Assembly (NCBI GenBank): GCA_022712975.1
Contig: JAFLJO010000041.1
Span: 1-48,029 of the forward strand
Length of the DNA: 48,029 bases
Direction: 5' to 3'
Source: Desulfocapsa sp.
GTDB taxonomy: Bacteria; Desulfobacterota; Desulfobulbia; Desulfobulbales; Desulfocapsaceae
Position 1 is the stretch's first letter, and each line of letters begins with the position of its first letter. The position numbers were made by a program, and so were the translations under genes. Shown here in pieces: positions 34,053 to 43,294 of the stretch. Below the pieces are notes generated by a model. The model ran no database searches and was not told where the DNA came from. It worked only from the letters and a program-made list of their open reading frames with translations.

Positions 34053-34098
34053 CGGAGTCTACGTATATCTCAAAAACACGAGATAAGCGCAGACTCCG
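34053..34098 (+). promoter_or_regulatory. Long imperfect hairpin in the mreB leader
   Basis: Outer arms CGGAGTCT (34053-34060) and AGACTCCG (34091-34098) pair perfectly. After a short, mostly paired internal region the inner arms TATCTC and GAGATA pair around AAAAACAC. There is no T-run after it, so it is not a plain terminator for mreB-directed transcription. It ends 51 bases before the mreB start. Confidence 0.5.
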
Positions 34099-34137
34099 AG
34101 AAATTATTCTGTAACGTATTAAAATGTTGTATTATAA

Positions 34138-35187
<1,050 letters not shown>

Positions 35188-35324
35188 GAAACGTGTTGTT
35201 CATAATGTAGTATTCATGGAAGCTACTGTCCATGGAGGGTCGATTGTGTATGCTGGGCGGATTGTATTCAAATCCATCAGCCATTGTGTATTGCCTGTTT
35301 GTTTTGGTGGTTGAGAGAGAAAGA

Positions 35325-36212
35325 GTGAAAAAAAAAAATACTGACAGAAGGAAGAAGACTAGTTTCAGGTTTACCCGTCTCTGTCTTCTTTTCTCGCTCT
35401 TTTTTGCTCTTTTCTTACTCTTGCTAGGATCAACAACCGGTGGCAGATTCGGGATTTCACATCAACTAACTTTGGAAGCTCTCGGGCCTATTCAGACTAT
35501 TTTTTCCAAAATTTCTCTCAGTACCATCAGTGTAAAGAATCAATATATTAGTCTTTGGAATTTACAGGAAGAAAACGATCAGTTGCGTAAGGAACTTGCT
35601 ACGTATCATGCACAGCTCGATGAGTATCGTTCGGCATACTCTCGGAACCGATTTCTTGAAACTGAGCTTGCCTTTAAAAAACGTGAGAGTTTTCCATCTC
35701 TTATGGCAAGAGTGGTGGGTAAAGACCCATCTTTCTGGTTCCAGACTTTAATTGTTGATCGTGGTGGGAATGATGGTGTTGTTACAGGGATGGTTGCACG
35801 AAATTCTCGTGGAGTTGTGGGACAGGTGATCCAGGTATCTGATAATTACTCGAAAATACTACTTGCCAATGCACCATCCAGTGCCATTGATGCAATTGTT
35901 CAGAAAAGTCGAGTGCGTGGAATTCTTAAAGGTGCAGGAGAAAAGGGTTATATCCTTCAGTATGTTTTGAAAAACGGAGTTGTCGAGGAAGGGGATACTG
36001 TCGTTACTGCTGGTATTGGTGGGGTTTTTCCGCCAGGAATTACCCTTGGAACTGTTTCCAAAGTGTATTCAAAACGGCGCGGCATGTTTCTGGAAATTGA
36101 AGTGAAGCCCGCAGTTGATTTTTCCAGTCTGGAATTTTTTCATATCAATCTTTCTGAGGAGCAGTTGGAAATCGACAAGTTCAGTCGCTCCACCTCTTCT
36201 TTGGGAAAGTAG
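35325..36212 (+). CDS. mreC: Rod-shape protein MreC
   Basis: A 295-residue protein if translation starts at GTG 35325. This start places a short basic cytoplasmic tail (KKKNTDRRKK) before the membrane helix (about 20-38, LCLLFSLFFALFLLLLG) as MreC proteins have, and GAGAGA lies upstream. The frame extends to ATG 35232, but that extension adds unlikely sequence. A periplasmic coiled coil (about 72-115) and the two beta-domains follow (VGKDPSFWFQTLIVDRGGND; GVVGQVIQVSDNYSKILLA; VVTAGIGGVFPPGITLGTV). It links MreB filaments to PBP2 and RodA. An 11-A run sits directly after the start codon. The stop is 2 bases before mreD. Confidence 0.92.
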   Translation: MKKKNTDRRKKTSFRFTRLCLLFSLFFALFLLLLGSTTGGRFGISHQLTLEALGPIQTIFSKISLSTISVKNQYISLWNLQEENDQLRKELATYHAQLDEYRSAYSRNRFLETELAFKKRESFPSLMARVVGKDPSFWFQTLIVDRGGNDGVVTGMVARNSRGVVGQVIQVSDNYSKILLANAPSSAIDAIVQKSRVRGILKGAGEKGYILQYVLKNGVVEEGDTVVTAGIGGVFPPGITLGTVSKVYSKRRGMFLEIEVKPAVDFSSLEFFHINLSEEQLEIDKFSRSTSSLGK

Positions 36213-36214
36213 TT

Positions 36215-36748
36215 ATGGTAACACTGTGTTTTCTTTTTCTTGGCTTTATTCTCATTGCGATTCAGACCACTGTTTTTCATTATTTTCCCCACTGGCTTGG
36301 ACGTCCTGATCTTGCATTTATTTTATTGGTTTTTTCGGCTTATAAATTTAGCTGGTTTCCTGGATTACTCCTTGCTTTCCTCCTTGGCTGGCTCATGGAT
36401 GTGAGTTCGGGGATTTTCCCAGGTACATATCCTTTGCTGATGTTGCTTGTTTTCTCGATTGTGAAATTCCTGTGTCAAAACAGTTCAGTAAATGAAAAGA
36501 CTTTTCAGATTCCGCTGGTCGGAGTGAGCTATTTTATTGTGCAATGTATCTTTTATCTTTTTTTCTCTTTAACACAACCAGGCACTCTTCCACCCTGGTC
36601 CTGGGCAAGGGTGGTGCAGGAGACATTTATTCTTCTTGTTGCATCCATTCCATGTTTTCTCTTTTTCAGCTGGGTGTATGAAAAAATTGTAACACGACGC
36701 AGGGCTTCAAAAAGTTTAAAGAGAAGCGGCGGAAATCAATTTCGGTGA
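36215..36748 (+). CDS. mreD: Rod-shape membrane protein MreD
   Basis: A 177-residue protein with five to six membrane helices (TLCFLFLGFILIAIQTTVFH; LAFILLVFSAYKFSWFPGLL; LLAFLLGWLMDVSSG), including the MreD-type signature GWLMDVSSGIFPGTYPLLML. The C-terminus is basic. It is poorly conserved by sequence, and the identification rests equally on position between mreC and mrdA. GGGAAAG precedes the start. Confidence 0.9.
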   Translation: MVTLCFLFLGFILIAIQTTVFHYFPHWLGRPDLAFILLVFSAYKFSWFPGLLLAFLLGWLMDVSSGIFPGTYPLLMLLVFSIVKFLCQNSSVNEKTFQIPLVGVSYFIVQCIFYLFFSLTQPGTLPPWSWARVVQETFILLVASIPCFLFFSWVYEKIVTRRRASKSLKRSGGNQFR

Positions 36749-36758
36749 GTTTAAATAA

Positions 36759-38675
36759 ATGAAGTGGTCTGGATATAAAAATCTTGAAGAGATAGATGAG
36801 CATGATGATGCTGAACTTGATTCGTTAAAAAAGCGAGTTCTTTTTGCCGGCATTGTTATTCTCTTTTTTGCAACCATTATTGTCGGACGGCTATGGTTTC
36901 TTCAGATCCATAAAGGTGATGAATACAAAAACCGGGCAGAAAACAATCGGGTGCGGATGCGTGAGGTTGCAGCACCGCGCGGAAGTATTAAAGATAAGAT
37001 GGGAAGGGAGATGGTGACTAACCGCCCATCTTTCAATGTGGTTCTTGTTCGGGAAGATTCAAACAATATTGACGAATTGCTGAAAAAGCTTGCCACTGCA
37101 CTGGATCTTGATATCTCGGATCTTTGGGAGCAGTTAAGAGATGCCGGTAATAAGCCCAAGCACATTCCTGTAAGATTAATGGAAGATGTTGATTGGGAAA
37201 CCCTTGCATATGTTGAAAATCATAATCAGGAGTTTCCGGGAATTCGCATCGAGGTCATTCCTTCCAGGGTTTATCATTATGGTAACCTTGCAGCACATGT
37301 CATCGGGTATCTGGGTGAGATTAGTAAAAAGGAACTGGCGGCACGAGACACTGCTATATATACAGGCGGTGATTTAATCGGTAAGATGGGGGTTGAGCGT
37401 CTGCGTGAAGCTGATCTGCGTGGAGGGAAAGGGAGTAGCTCTTCCGAAGTAAATGCAAGAGGTTTCGAACAACAGCTTTTGAGAAGTATTGAACCACTTC
37501 CCGGCAATGAGATCCAGTTAACGCTTGATGCCGAGCTGCAAAAAGTAGCTGAAGATCTGATGGCTGCCGGGGGGAAAGCCGGTGCTGTTGTGGCCATGGA
37601 AGTAAAAACAGGCCGTATGCTTGTGCTCGCCTCAAGTCCCGTACTTCCCATTGATCAGTTCGTTGGTGGTATTTCTCATAAAAACTGGAACGCTCTGCTC
37701 GATAATCCCAAACACCCTCTTATTAATAAGGTGGTACAGGCAATGTATCCTCCGGCATCCGTTTATAAGATGATAACGGCAATGACAGGGCTTGTTGCCG
37801 GTGTCATCGATAAAGATACGGTTTATTATTGTCCGGGACATTTCTATTTCGGAAAACGACGATATCATTGCTGGAAACGGAGTGGACATGGTGCGGTGAA
37901 CTTGACCAGGGCAATTGCCGAATCCTGTGATGTCTATTTCTATCAGGTTGGTTTGCGTGTGGGCGTTGACAAGCTTGCTGAAATGGCGAATAAATTCGGG
38001 CTTGGACATAAGTCAGGCATTGAAATGGAACATGAAAAAAAAGGTCTTACTCCCACAGAAGAGTGGAAAAAAAAGAGACACAAAGAGAAGTGGCAGGATG
38101 GAGAGACTCTTTCCGTTGCAATCGGGCAGGGTTTTAACCTTGTAACACCCCTGCAGGTATGTTTGATGACAGCAACTATTGCCAATGGCGGAAAACAATA
38201 CCAGCCGCAATTGATCGAGAAAGTAACCGACCCTGACGGTAACGTTCTGTTTCAGTTTGAGCCGGTGCTGCTTGAGGAATTAACAAAAGGTGAAAAGAAG
38301 TTCCTGCCGCTTATTCGGACGGGCATGGAAGAGGTTGTTCAGGGGCAGCGCGGGACTGCCAGACAAATACGGATTAAAGGTTTGACCATTAGTGGTAAAA
38401 CAGGTACAGCACAGGTTGTACGGTTGAAACAACATCAACATTTAAAAGAGGAAGATATCCCCTATAAGTTTCGTGATCATGCCTGGTTTACCTGTTATGC
38501 TCCGGCGGAAGATCCAGAAATAGCAGTAACTGTTCTTGTTGAACATGGTTTGCACGGCAGTGCAGTTGCTGCACCCGTTGCCCGTGCCATACTGGGAAGC
38601 TATTTTGCTGAACACCTGGCGTTGGCGGCAGAAGCAGAAGCAGAAGCAGAAGAAAATAAAGAAAAGGGAGAGTAG
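36759..38675 (+). CDS. mrdA: Penicillin-binding protein 2 (transpeptidase)
   Basis: A 638-residue class B PBP. It has a cytoplasmic N-terminal tail, one membrane helix (about 27-47, VLFAGIVILFFATIIVGRLW), the dimerisation domain (MREVAAPRGSIKDKMGREMV), then the transpeptidase domain with active-site S-x-x-K as PPASVYKMI (near 330-336), the S-C-D triad as AESCDVYFYQVG and KTG as ISGKTGTAQV. It cross-links lateral-wall peptidoglycan together with RodA, encoded 9 bases downstream. The C-terminus carries an Ala-Glu repeat made by four copies of GCAGAA (38628-38651), then a charged tail. Confidence 0.96.
   Translation: MKWSGYKNLEEIDEHDDAELDSLKKRVLFAGIVILFFATIIVGRLWFLQIHKGDEYKNRAENNRVRMREVAAPRGSIKDKMGREMVTNRPSFNVVLVREDSNNIDELLKKLATALDLDISDLWEQLRDAGNKPKHIPVRLMEDVDWETLAYVENHNQEFPGIRIEVIPSRVYHYGNLAAHVIGYLGEISKKELAARDTAIYTGGDLIGKMGVERLREADLRGGKGSSSSEVNARGFEQQLLRSIEPLPGNEIQLTLDAELQKVAEDLMAAGGKAGAVVAMEVKTGRMLVLASSPVLPIDQFVGGISHKNWNALLDNPKHPLINKVVQAMYPPASVYKMITAMTGLVAGVIDKDTVYYCPGHFYFGKRRYHCWKRSGHGAVNLTRAIAESCDVYFYQVGLRVGVDKLAEMANKFGLGHKSGIEMEHEKKGLTPTEEWKKKRHKEKWQDGETLSVAIGQGFNLVTPLQVCLMTATIANGGKQYQPQLIEKVTDPDGNVLFQFEPVLLEELTKGEKKFLPLIRTGMEEVVQGQRGTARQIRIKGLTISGKTGTAQVVRLKQHQHLKEEDIPYKFRDHAWFTCYAPAEDPEIAVTVLVEHGLHGSAVAAPVARAILGSYFAEHLALAAEAEAEAEENKEKGE
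38628..38651 (+). repeat. In-frame hexanucleotide tandem repeat (GCAGAA x4)
   Basis: Four exact copies of GCAGAA encode Ala-Glu pairs at the C-terminus of PBP2. Copy-number change would keep the frame and alter only tail length. Confidence 0.85.
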
Positions 38676-38683
38676 AGAAAGCA

Positions 38684-39814
38684 ATGCTTCGTCTAGATAG
38701 AAGATATTTTTATAGTTTTGACTGGATTCTGCTGATCCTGCTGGTGGGCATCAGTGGAATGGCCTTGGCGAATCTTTATAGTGCCTCGTACCCCCCTTCT
38801 CCCTGGGGCATACCACCGTATATTAAGCAATGCTATTTATTTCTTTTCGGTGTATTGGCTATTCTTTTCATTCTCTGTTTTGACTATAAAAATCTTCATA
38901 CTTGGAATTATCCCTTTTATTTTTTTATTGTTTTGTTACTACTTTTTGTGCTTTTTGCAGGAAATACTGCCGGTGGGGCGCAACGCTGGATTAACCTGGG
39001 ACTTTTTAAATTGCAGCCTTCCGAGCTTGCAAAGTTGTCACTGGTTGTGAGTTTAGCCAGTTATTATACCCGTAAAGAAAAGACTGAAGGCTATGGGCTT
39101 AAGGAGATGGTTACTCCTGTTCTTCTCACTGGATTACCGTTTCTTCTAATTCTTAAACAGCCAGATCTTGGGACGGCATTGATGCTTGGTATCATCTTTG
39201 TATCGATGACTGTTTTTGCAAAAGTCCGTTGGCAGACCTATGCTTGTGGCATTGTGTTTGGCAGTGCTGCGGGAGTGTTTGCCTGGTTTTATCTTTTAAA
39301 AGAGTATCAAAAACGTAGAATTGAAACACTATTAAATCCGGAAAAAGATCCCATGGGACAGGGATATCAAATTCTTCAATCCAAGATTGCCGTAGGGAGT
39401 GGCGGAATTAGCGGGAAGGGATATCAGGAGGGGACACAGGGGCATTTACATTTTCTACCTGAACGGCATACCGATTTTGCTTTTGCAGTATTGGGTGAAG
39501 AGTGGGGATTTATAGGAAGCCTCGTTTTTCTCACTGTCTATTTCGGTATGCTTATCTGTGGATTATATATTGCTATGACTGCCCGGGATCGCTTTGGAGT
39601 ATTTCTCTCTTTTGGCGTGGTGATGTTGATTTTCTGGCAGGCTGTGATTAATCTTCTTATGATACTCGGCTTTTTGCCAGTTGTCGGAATTCCACTGCCG
39701 TTGGTGAGTTATGGCGGGTCTTCTTTGCTTACTACGTTGCTCGGCTTGGGGATTTTACTGAATGTCGGGATGCGCCGTTTTCAGATAGGACAAAATATAG
39801 AAAAAATGAAATAA
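38684..39814 (+). CDS. rodA: SEDS peptidoglycan polymerase RodA
   Basis: A 376-residue membrane protein with about ten helices. SEDS hallmarks: GGAQRWINLGLFKLQPSELA, LKQPDLGTALML, the loop with LNPEKDPMGQGYQILQSKIA, then GSGGISGKGYQEGTQGHLHF, PERHTDFAFAVLGEEWGF and PLPLVSYGGSSLLTTLLGLG. It polymerises lipid II into glycan strands in the rod complex with PBP2. Last gene of the mreB-rodA operon; no clear terminator follows. Confidence 0.96.
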   Translation: MLRLDRRYFYSFDWILLILLVGISGMALANLYSASYPPSPWGIPPYIKQCYLFLFGVLAILFILCFDYKNLHTWNYPFYFFIVLLLLFVLFAGNTAGGAQRWINLGLFKLQPSELAKLSLVVSLASYYTRKEKTEGYGLKEMVTPVLLTGLPFLLILKQPDLGTALMLGIIFVSMTVFAKVRWQTYACGIVFGSAAGVFAWFYLLKEYQKRRIETLLNPEKDPMGQGYQILQSKIAVGSGGISGKGYQEGTQGHLHFLPERHTDFAFAVLGEEWGFIGSLVFLTVYFGMLICGLYIAMTARDRFGVFLSFGVVMLIFWQAVINLLMILGFLPVVGIPLPLVSYGGSSLLTTLLGLGILLNVGMRRFQIGQNIEKMK

Positions 39815-39819
39815 TGGAG

Positions 39820-39964
39820 TTAGCTTTTCTGTTTGTTTCGCAGTAACTCTTCGGATTCTCCAAAAAGAGTGGCGATCTCATCTTTGCTCACTTTATTGTT
39901 TCGTTCTGGCCAGTGAAATGGTTGGATCTGGCTGTCCGTATTTTTTTAGATGTGCATTGCTCAT
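39820..39964 (-). pseudogene. Small gene coupled to hemH, apparently frameshifted
   Basis: On the minus strand an ATG (39962-39964) overlaps the hemH stop as ATGA, the usual sign of translational coupling. It reads MSNAHLKKYGQPDPTI and soon stops. The +1 frame continues protein-like to a stop at 39820-39822 (PFHWPERNNKVSKDEIATLF, then GESEELLRNKQKS). One extra base near 39920-39925 would explain the break. A protein of about 49 residues would result if intact. The family is not recognised. It could be a sequencing error, a real pseudogene or programmed frameshifting. Confidence 0.4.
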
Positions 39965-40923
39965 TTGGCAAGGATCAATTCCTTCAGGCAGTTGATAAAT
40001 GTTGGATTACAGTTAAGTGATTCACTGGATTTAAGCTTCATTCCAAGATCTCGTGCCTGATCGTGGTAAAGCATATCAATTTCATAGAGCGTTTCCACAT
40101 GGTCGGAAACAAAACTTATTGGAACCATGAGAATATTCATACATCCGTCTTTTGCCAGACTTTCAAGCATATCAGGGGTGGATGGAGAGAGCCACTGAAC
40201 CGGGCCTGATCTGCTTTGGAAGCAGAGTTTCCCCGGACGATTTGTTATTTTTTCCACCTGATTGATCGTTTCTTTTATATGATCGACATAGGGATCGCCA
40301 TCTTCAATAAAAGAGACTGGCAGACTGTGCGCACTATACACAACCTGGGGTTGATTCGATCCAAATGTAAGGGCTGCTTTTTCAATATTTGCGGCCAAAG
40401 TCTGGATGTAGCCAGGCTCGGATGGCCATGATTCGATAACTTTAATTAGATCAAAATGACTATTTGACCTGGTGATACTGCGTTTTAGCTCCTGCACTGA
40501 CGACCCGGTGGTTGCACAGGAATAGTGAGGATACAGGGTGAGAGCTATTATTTTGCTGATCCCTTTATCAGCCAGTTTTTTCAGCGTTGTATCAGTGTCC
40601 GGATGCCAGTAGCGCATGGCACTTACCACCGTATAGTTACCATGTTCCGTAAGCACTTTTTCAAGAGCGTTTCCCTGTTCACGGGTGATTCTGATAAGTG
40701 GTGATCCCCCTCCGATCAATTCATAGGTCTTCATGCTTTTTGGCGCACGTTTTTTGGAAATGTACCAGGCTAAGGGCTTTTGCATGAAGCTTGGGCCAAG
40801 GCGTATGATTTCTCGATCTGAAAAAAGATTATAGAGAAAGGGGCGTACGTCATCTAATTTTTCGGGCCCGCCCATATTTAGAAGTACGACTCCGATCTGT
40901 TCTGTTGTCATAATGGATACCAT
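39961..40923 (-). CDS. hemH: Ferrochelatase HemH
   Basis: A 320-residue protein from the ATG at 40923, chosen because AGGAACAACCCCC lies just upstream; the frame continues to 40977 without such support, and a further Met lies at the MTTEQIGVVLLNMGGPEKLD start. Family markers: LLNMGGPEKLDDVRPFLYNL, IGGGSPL, LTLYPHYSCATTGSS, VVYSAHSLPVSFIEDGDPY (catalytic His) and a C-terminal part with PISFVSDHVETLYEID. It inserts Fe2+ into protoporphyrin IX (or coproporphyrin) to make heme. It stands alone on the minus strand, convergent with rodA, followed by a small coupled reading frame. Confidence 0.94.
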   Translation of the reverse strand: MVSIMTTEQIGVVLLNMGGPEKLDDVRPFLYNLFSDREIIRLGPSFMQKPLAWYISKKRAPKSMKTYELIGGGSPLIRITREQGNALEKVLTEHGNYTVVSAMRYWHPDTDTTLKKLADKGISKIIALTLYPHYSCATTGSSVQELKRSITRSNSHFDLIKVIESWPSEPGYIQTLAANIEKAALTFGSNQPQVVYSAHSLPVSFIEDGDPYVDHIKETINQVEKITNRPGKLCFQSRSGPVQWLSPSTPDMLESLAKDGCMNILMVPISFVSDHVETLYEIDMLYHDQARDLGMKLKSSESLNCNPTFINCLKELILAK

Positions 40924-41447
40924 GGGGGTTGTTCCTGTAGCATTAAAACCTGCAAACTTCTTTATACCAGTTAGCATTGCCGCGGAAAAGGGAAATGATT
41001 CAAGGCTGGTTAAGAAAGGTTGCGGATTGCCGAAGTGGTCAAGATGGATATGCAGATTTCAGAGGGGAAAGTTGTAGGCTGTCGAAGACGGATTACAGTA
41101 TAGTTTAAGTATAAACAAAAAAAGTGATTAAAGATCATTTAAAATGAAAGCACACTGTTTTAGGTGATATGACTTGGCTGCTCCTTTTGGCTGCAGTCTT
41201 TTTTGGGCTGTGGTAAAATTACAATTCACAATTGAATAATTAGTAACATATCTTGATTATCTGCATATAAACTATATAATAATAGAAAGGGTATGATTTA
41301 GCTGTCCGGCTGGAAGTACCTTGTGCAATGTGTGTATTACTACCAGTACCCGGAAGTCTTAAGTCGTGCCAGAGTGCGTGTCTAAGGATGCGTTTGGTGA
41401 TGATGACAATATTGAATGTTATCATTGTAGCTTAATGGAGGAACCGT
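40924..41447. promoter_or_regulatory. Divergent intergenic region hemH / HPF-CSD gene
   Basis: A 524-base region between divergently transcribed genes. It holds a good promoter for the right-hand gene (41253-41280) and a leader of roughly 160 bases with possible pairing between repeated CCGG and GTAC blocks. The hemH promoter must also be here, but no clear consensus is seen. No gene is supported. Confidence 0.6.
41253..41280 (+). promoter_or_regulatory. Sigma-70-type promoter of the HPF-CSD gene
   Basis: A -35 box TTGATT (41253-41258) and a perfect -10 box TATAAT (41275-41280) are separated by 16 bases. Transcription would start near 41287, leaving a leader of about 160 bases before the ATG at 41448, long for an ordinary gene but typical of cold-shock genes with structured leaders. 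Confidence 0.65.
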
Positions 41448-41984
41448 ATGGATCTAAAGGTTGATACCCGAAATGTTGAGTTGCGGAAAAGCTGGCAGAA
41501 AAAAATTGATGAGGAAAGAGATAAACTAGTGCGACATTTCGCCAGTTTTGTTCTTCACCTCCGTGTTTCCATTGCGGGAACAGCCCACCATAAAGAAGGT
41601 GGTTACGAGTTAAAACTTGTTGCTTCTGTTCCAAGTGATACTGTTGTTGTTGCCAGAAAAGGGGAGAATGTCGGGAGCCTGCTTATTGAAGCTTTTGATG
41701 TGCTCACTCAGCAGATGAAAGAGATGCAGCGCAAGAAACAGCAATCTCAAAAGAATAATGGTGGTGAGGTTGATGAGGGAACTCAGTTTGGTGTGATCCG
41801 AAAAGTGTCGCCCTATGAATCCTATGGGTTCATTGTGAGCCAGGATGCCAGGGAAATATACTTTCATGAAAATGCTTTAAAGGATATTTCAATTGATGCA
41901 TTAACTGAAGGTGACGCGGTTATCTACGGTGAAAGTCATGGAGATAAAGGGCCGCAGGCTTCATGGGTTCGAATGAATACTTAA
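41448..41984 (+). CDS. Ribosome hibernation factor-like / cold-shock domain fusion
   Basis: A 178-residue protein. The N-terminal ~95 residues look like the S30AE fold of HPF/RaiA (beta-alpha-beta-beta-beta-alpha; LHLRVSIAGTAHHKEGGYEL, KLVASVPSDTVVVARKGENV, AFDVLTQQMKEMQRKK). A Gln/Lys-rich linker (100-112) joins a C-terminal cold-shock domain (TQFGVIRKVSPYESYGFIVS, then REIYFHENAL and GDAVIYGESHGDKGPQASWV). HPF proteins bind the 30S decoding centre and inactivate ribosomes in stress; cold-shock domains bind RNA. The ribosome site GGAGG precedes the ATG. A promoter with a perfect -10 lies upstream and a terminator follows at 42014, so it is monocistronic. Confidence 0.85.
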   Translation: MDLKVDTRNVELRKSWQKKIDEERDKLVRHFASFVLHLRVSIAGTAHHKEGGYELKLVASVPSDTVVVARKGENVGSLLIEAFDVLTQQMKEMQRKKQQSQKNNGGEVDEGTQFGVIRKVSPYESYGFIVSQDAREIYFHENALKDISIDALTEGDAVIYGESHGDKGPQASWVRMNT

Positions 41985-42013
41985 ATAGGATAATGGTTCT
42001 ATTGTTTTTAGAG

Positions 42014-42050
42014 GCCCTGTGCAGAGGATTCTGTACAGGGCTTTTCTTTT
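42014..42050 (+). terminator. Terminator of the HPF-CSD gene
   Basis: GCCCTGT (42014-42020) pairs with ACAGGGC (42035-42041), followed directly by TTTTCTTTT. It lies 30 bases after the stop codon. Confidence 0.88.
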
Positions 42051-42154
42051 GCAAAAGCATCATGCCTTGCTTGATATAAGCTCGTGGCAATGGTAAAAAA
42101 GAGTCCATCACAACCATTGTACATTAAATCATTTATTTTAAGGAACGAAGCCAG

Positions 42155-43258
42155 ATGGTATTACAGCAGCAGGATTTAGGGGTTGAATATTACAGCCTTG
42201 AACGTGGAGAAATACTCGCTCGGATTACTAAGCGTAAGCAAGAGCTAGCAGATAACCTGCTGATCCTCTGTCATCATTATCAACAGCAGGATATTTTCCA
42301 GTTTGCAGATCTTGCGGGCGATTCCCTAAAACTTGCAAAAGAGGCCGCAGCCATCAGTGATCGTGAATTTATTATCTTTTGCGGTGTTCATTTTATGGCT
42401 GAATCTGCTGACATTTTGGCTCGTCCCGGTCAAAAAGTGATGCTTCCCCACCTTCATGCAGGATGCCCCATGGCTGATATGGCCACCGTAGGTGCAGTGA
42501 GCCAGGCATACAAAGAGCTTTTGAGTGTTGGGGTTATGGAACAGGAAAAAAATCTGGTTCCTGTCACTTATGTGAACTCATCTGCTGCCATTAAAGCCTT
42601 TGTTGGCGAGCGGGAAGGCTCTGTTTGTACATCTTCCAACGGTGAAAAGGTTTTGCAATGGGCACTGGATAAGGGCGAAAAAGTCTTTTTCTTTCCAGAT
42701 GAACATTTAGGTCGAAACTCTGCTGCCGCACTAGGGATTCCAGATGGACAGATAGTGCTTTGGAGACGTGGAGAACTTCTTGGCGGCAATACGGTTCAGG
42801 AATTAAAACAGGCTAAAATTTTGTTATGGGATGGGTATTGTGAAGTCCATATGCGTTTTTTACCAGACCATGTCCGCCAGTGGAGACTGAAAGAACCTGA
42901 TATTCAAATTATTGCTCACCCTGAATGTCCCAGGGATGTGGTGAGTATTGCTGACCAATATGGTTCTACTGAGACGATTATAGCTGCTGTAAATGACTCA
43001 CCCGCAGGAAGCAAGTGGGCTATTGCCACAGAAGTTAATCTGGTTGATCGTTTAAAGCATAATCATCCGGATAAAGAGATTCACCTTCTTGCCCCCACAA
43101 CCTGCCAATGTCCAACCATGGATTGCAACCAACCTGTGAATCTTCTCTGGCTCCTTGATAACCTTGCAAATGGTGAGGTGAAGAATCAGATTATTGTTGA
43201 TCCTGAAACTGCAAAACTGGCCGCCAGGTCTTTGGAACAGATGCTCGTAATTTGTTAA
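42155..43258 (+). CDS. nadA: Quinolinate synthase NadA
   Basis: A 367-residue [4Fe-4S] enzyme that condenses iminoaspartate and dihydroxyacetone phosphate to quinolinate in NAD synthesis. Seen: LCHHYQQQDIFQFADLAGDS, IFCGVHFMAESADIL, the cluster-binding HAGCPMADM, VTYVNSSAAIKAF, VCTSSN, FFPDEHLGRNSA, QIIAHPECPRDV and the C-terminal CQCPTMDCN with further Cys. The ribosome site AAGGA lies upstream of the ATG. Length is normal for the longer NadA type. nadB and nadC are not adjacent. polA follows 36 bases later, so the two may be co-transcribed. Confidence 0.95.
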   Translation: MVLQQQDLGVEYYSLERGEILARITKRKQELADNLLILCHHYQQQDIFQFADLAGDSLKLAKEAAAISDREFIIFCGVHFMAESADILARPGQKVMLPHLHAGCPMADMATVGAVSQAYKELLSVGVMEQEKNLVPVTYVNSSAAIKAFVGEREGSVCTSSNGEKVLQWALDKGEKVFFFPDEHLGRNSAAALGIPDGQIVLWRRGELLGGNTVQELKQAKILLWDGYCEVHMRFLPDHVRQWRLKEPDIQIIAHPECPRDVVSIADQYGSTETIIAAVNDSPAGSKWAIATEVNLVDRLKHNHPDKEIHLLAPTTCQCPTMDCNQPVNLLWLLDNLANGEVKNQIIVDPETAKLAARSLEQMLVIC

Positions 43259-43294
43259 AGAATCTGTAAGCGTCGAATAAATTGAGGAATAATT

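Noticed and set aside
41030..41100. tRNA-like start (GCCGAAGTGGTCAAG...) upstream of the HPF-CSD gene
   Set aside because: It begins like a leucine tRNA, but no anticodon arm, T-loop (TTCGANNC) or acceptor match follows.
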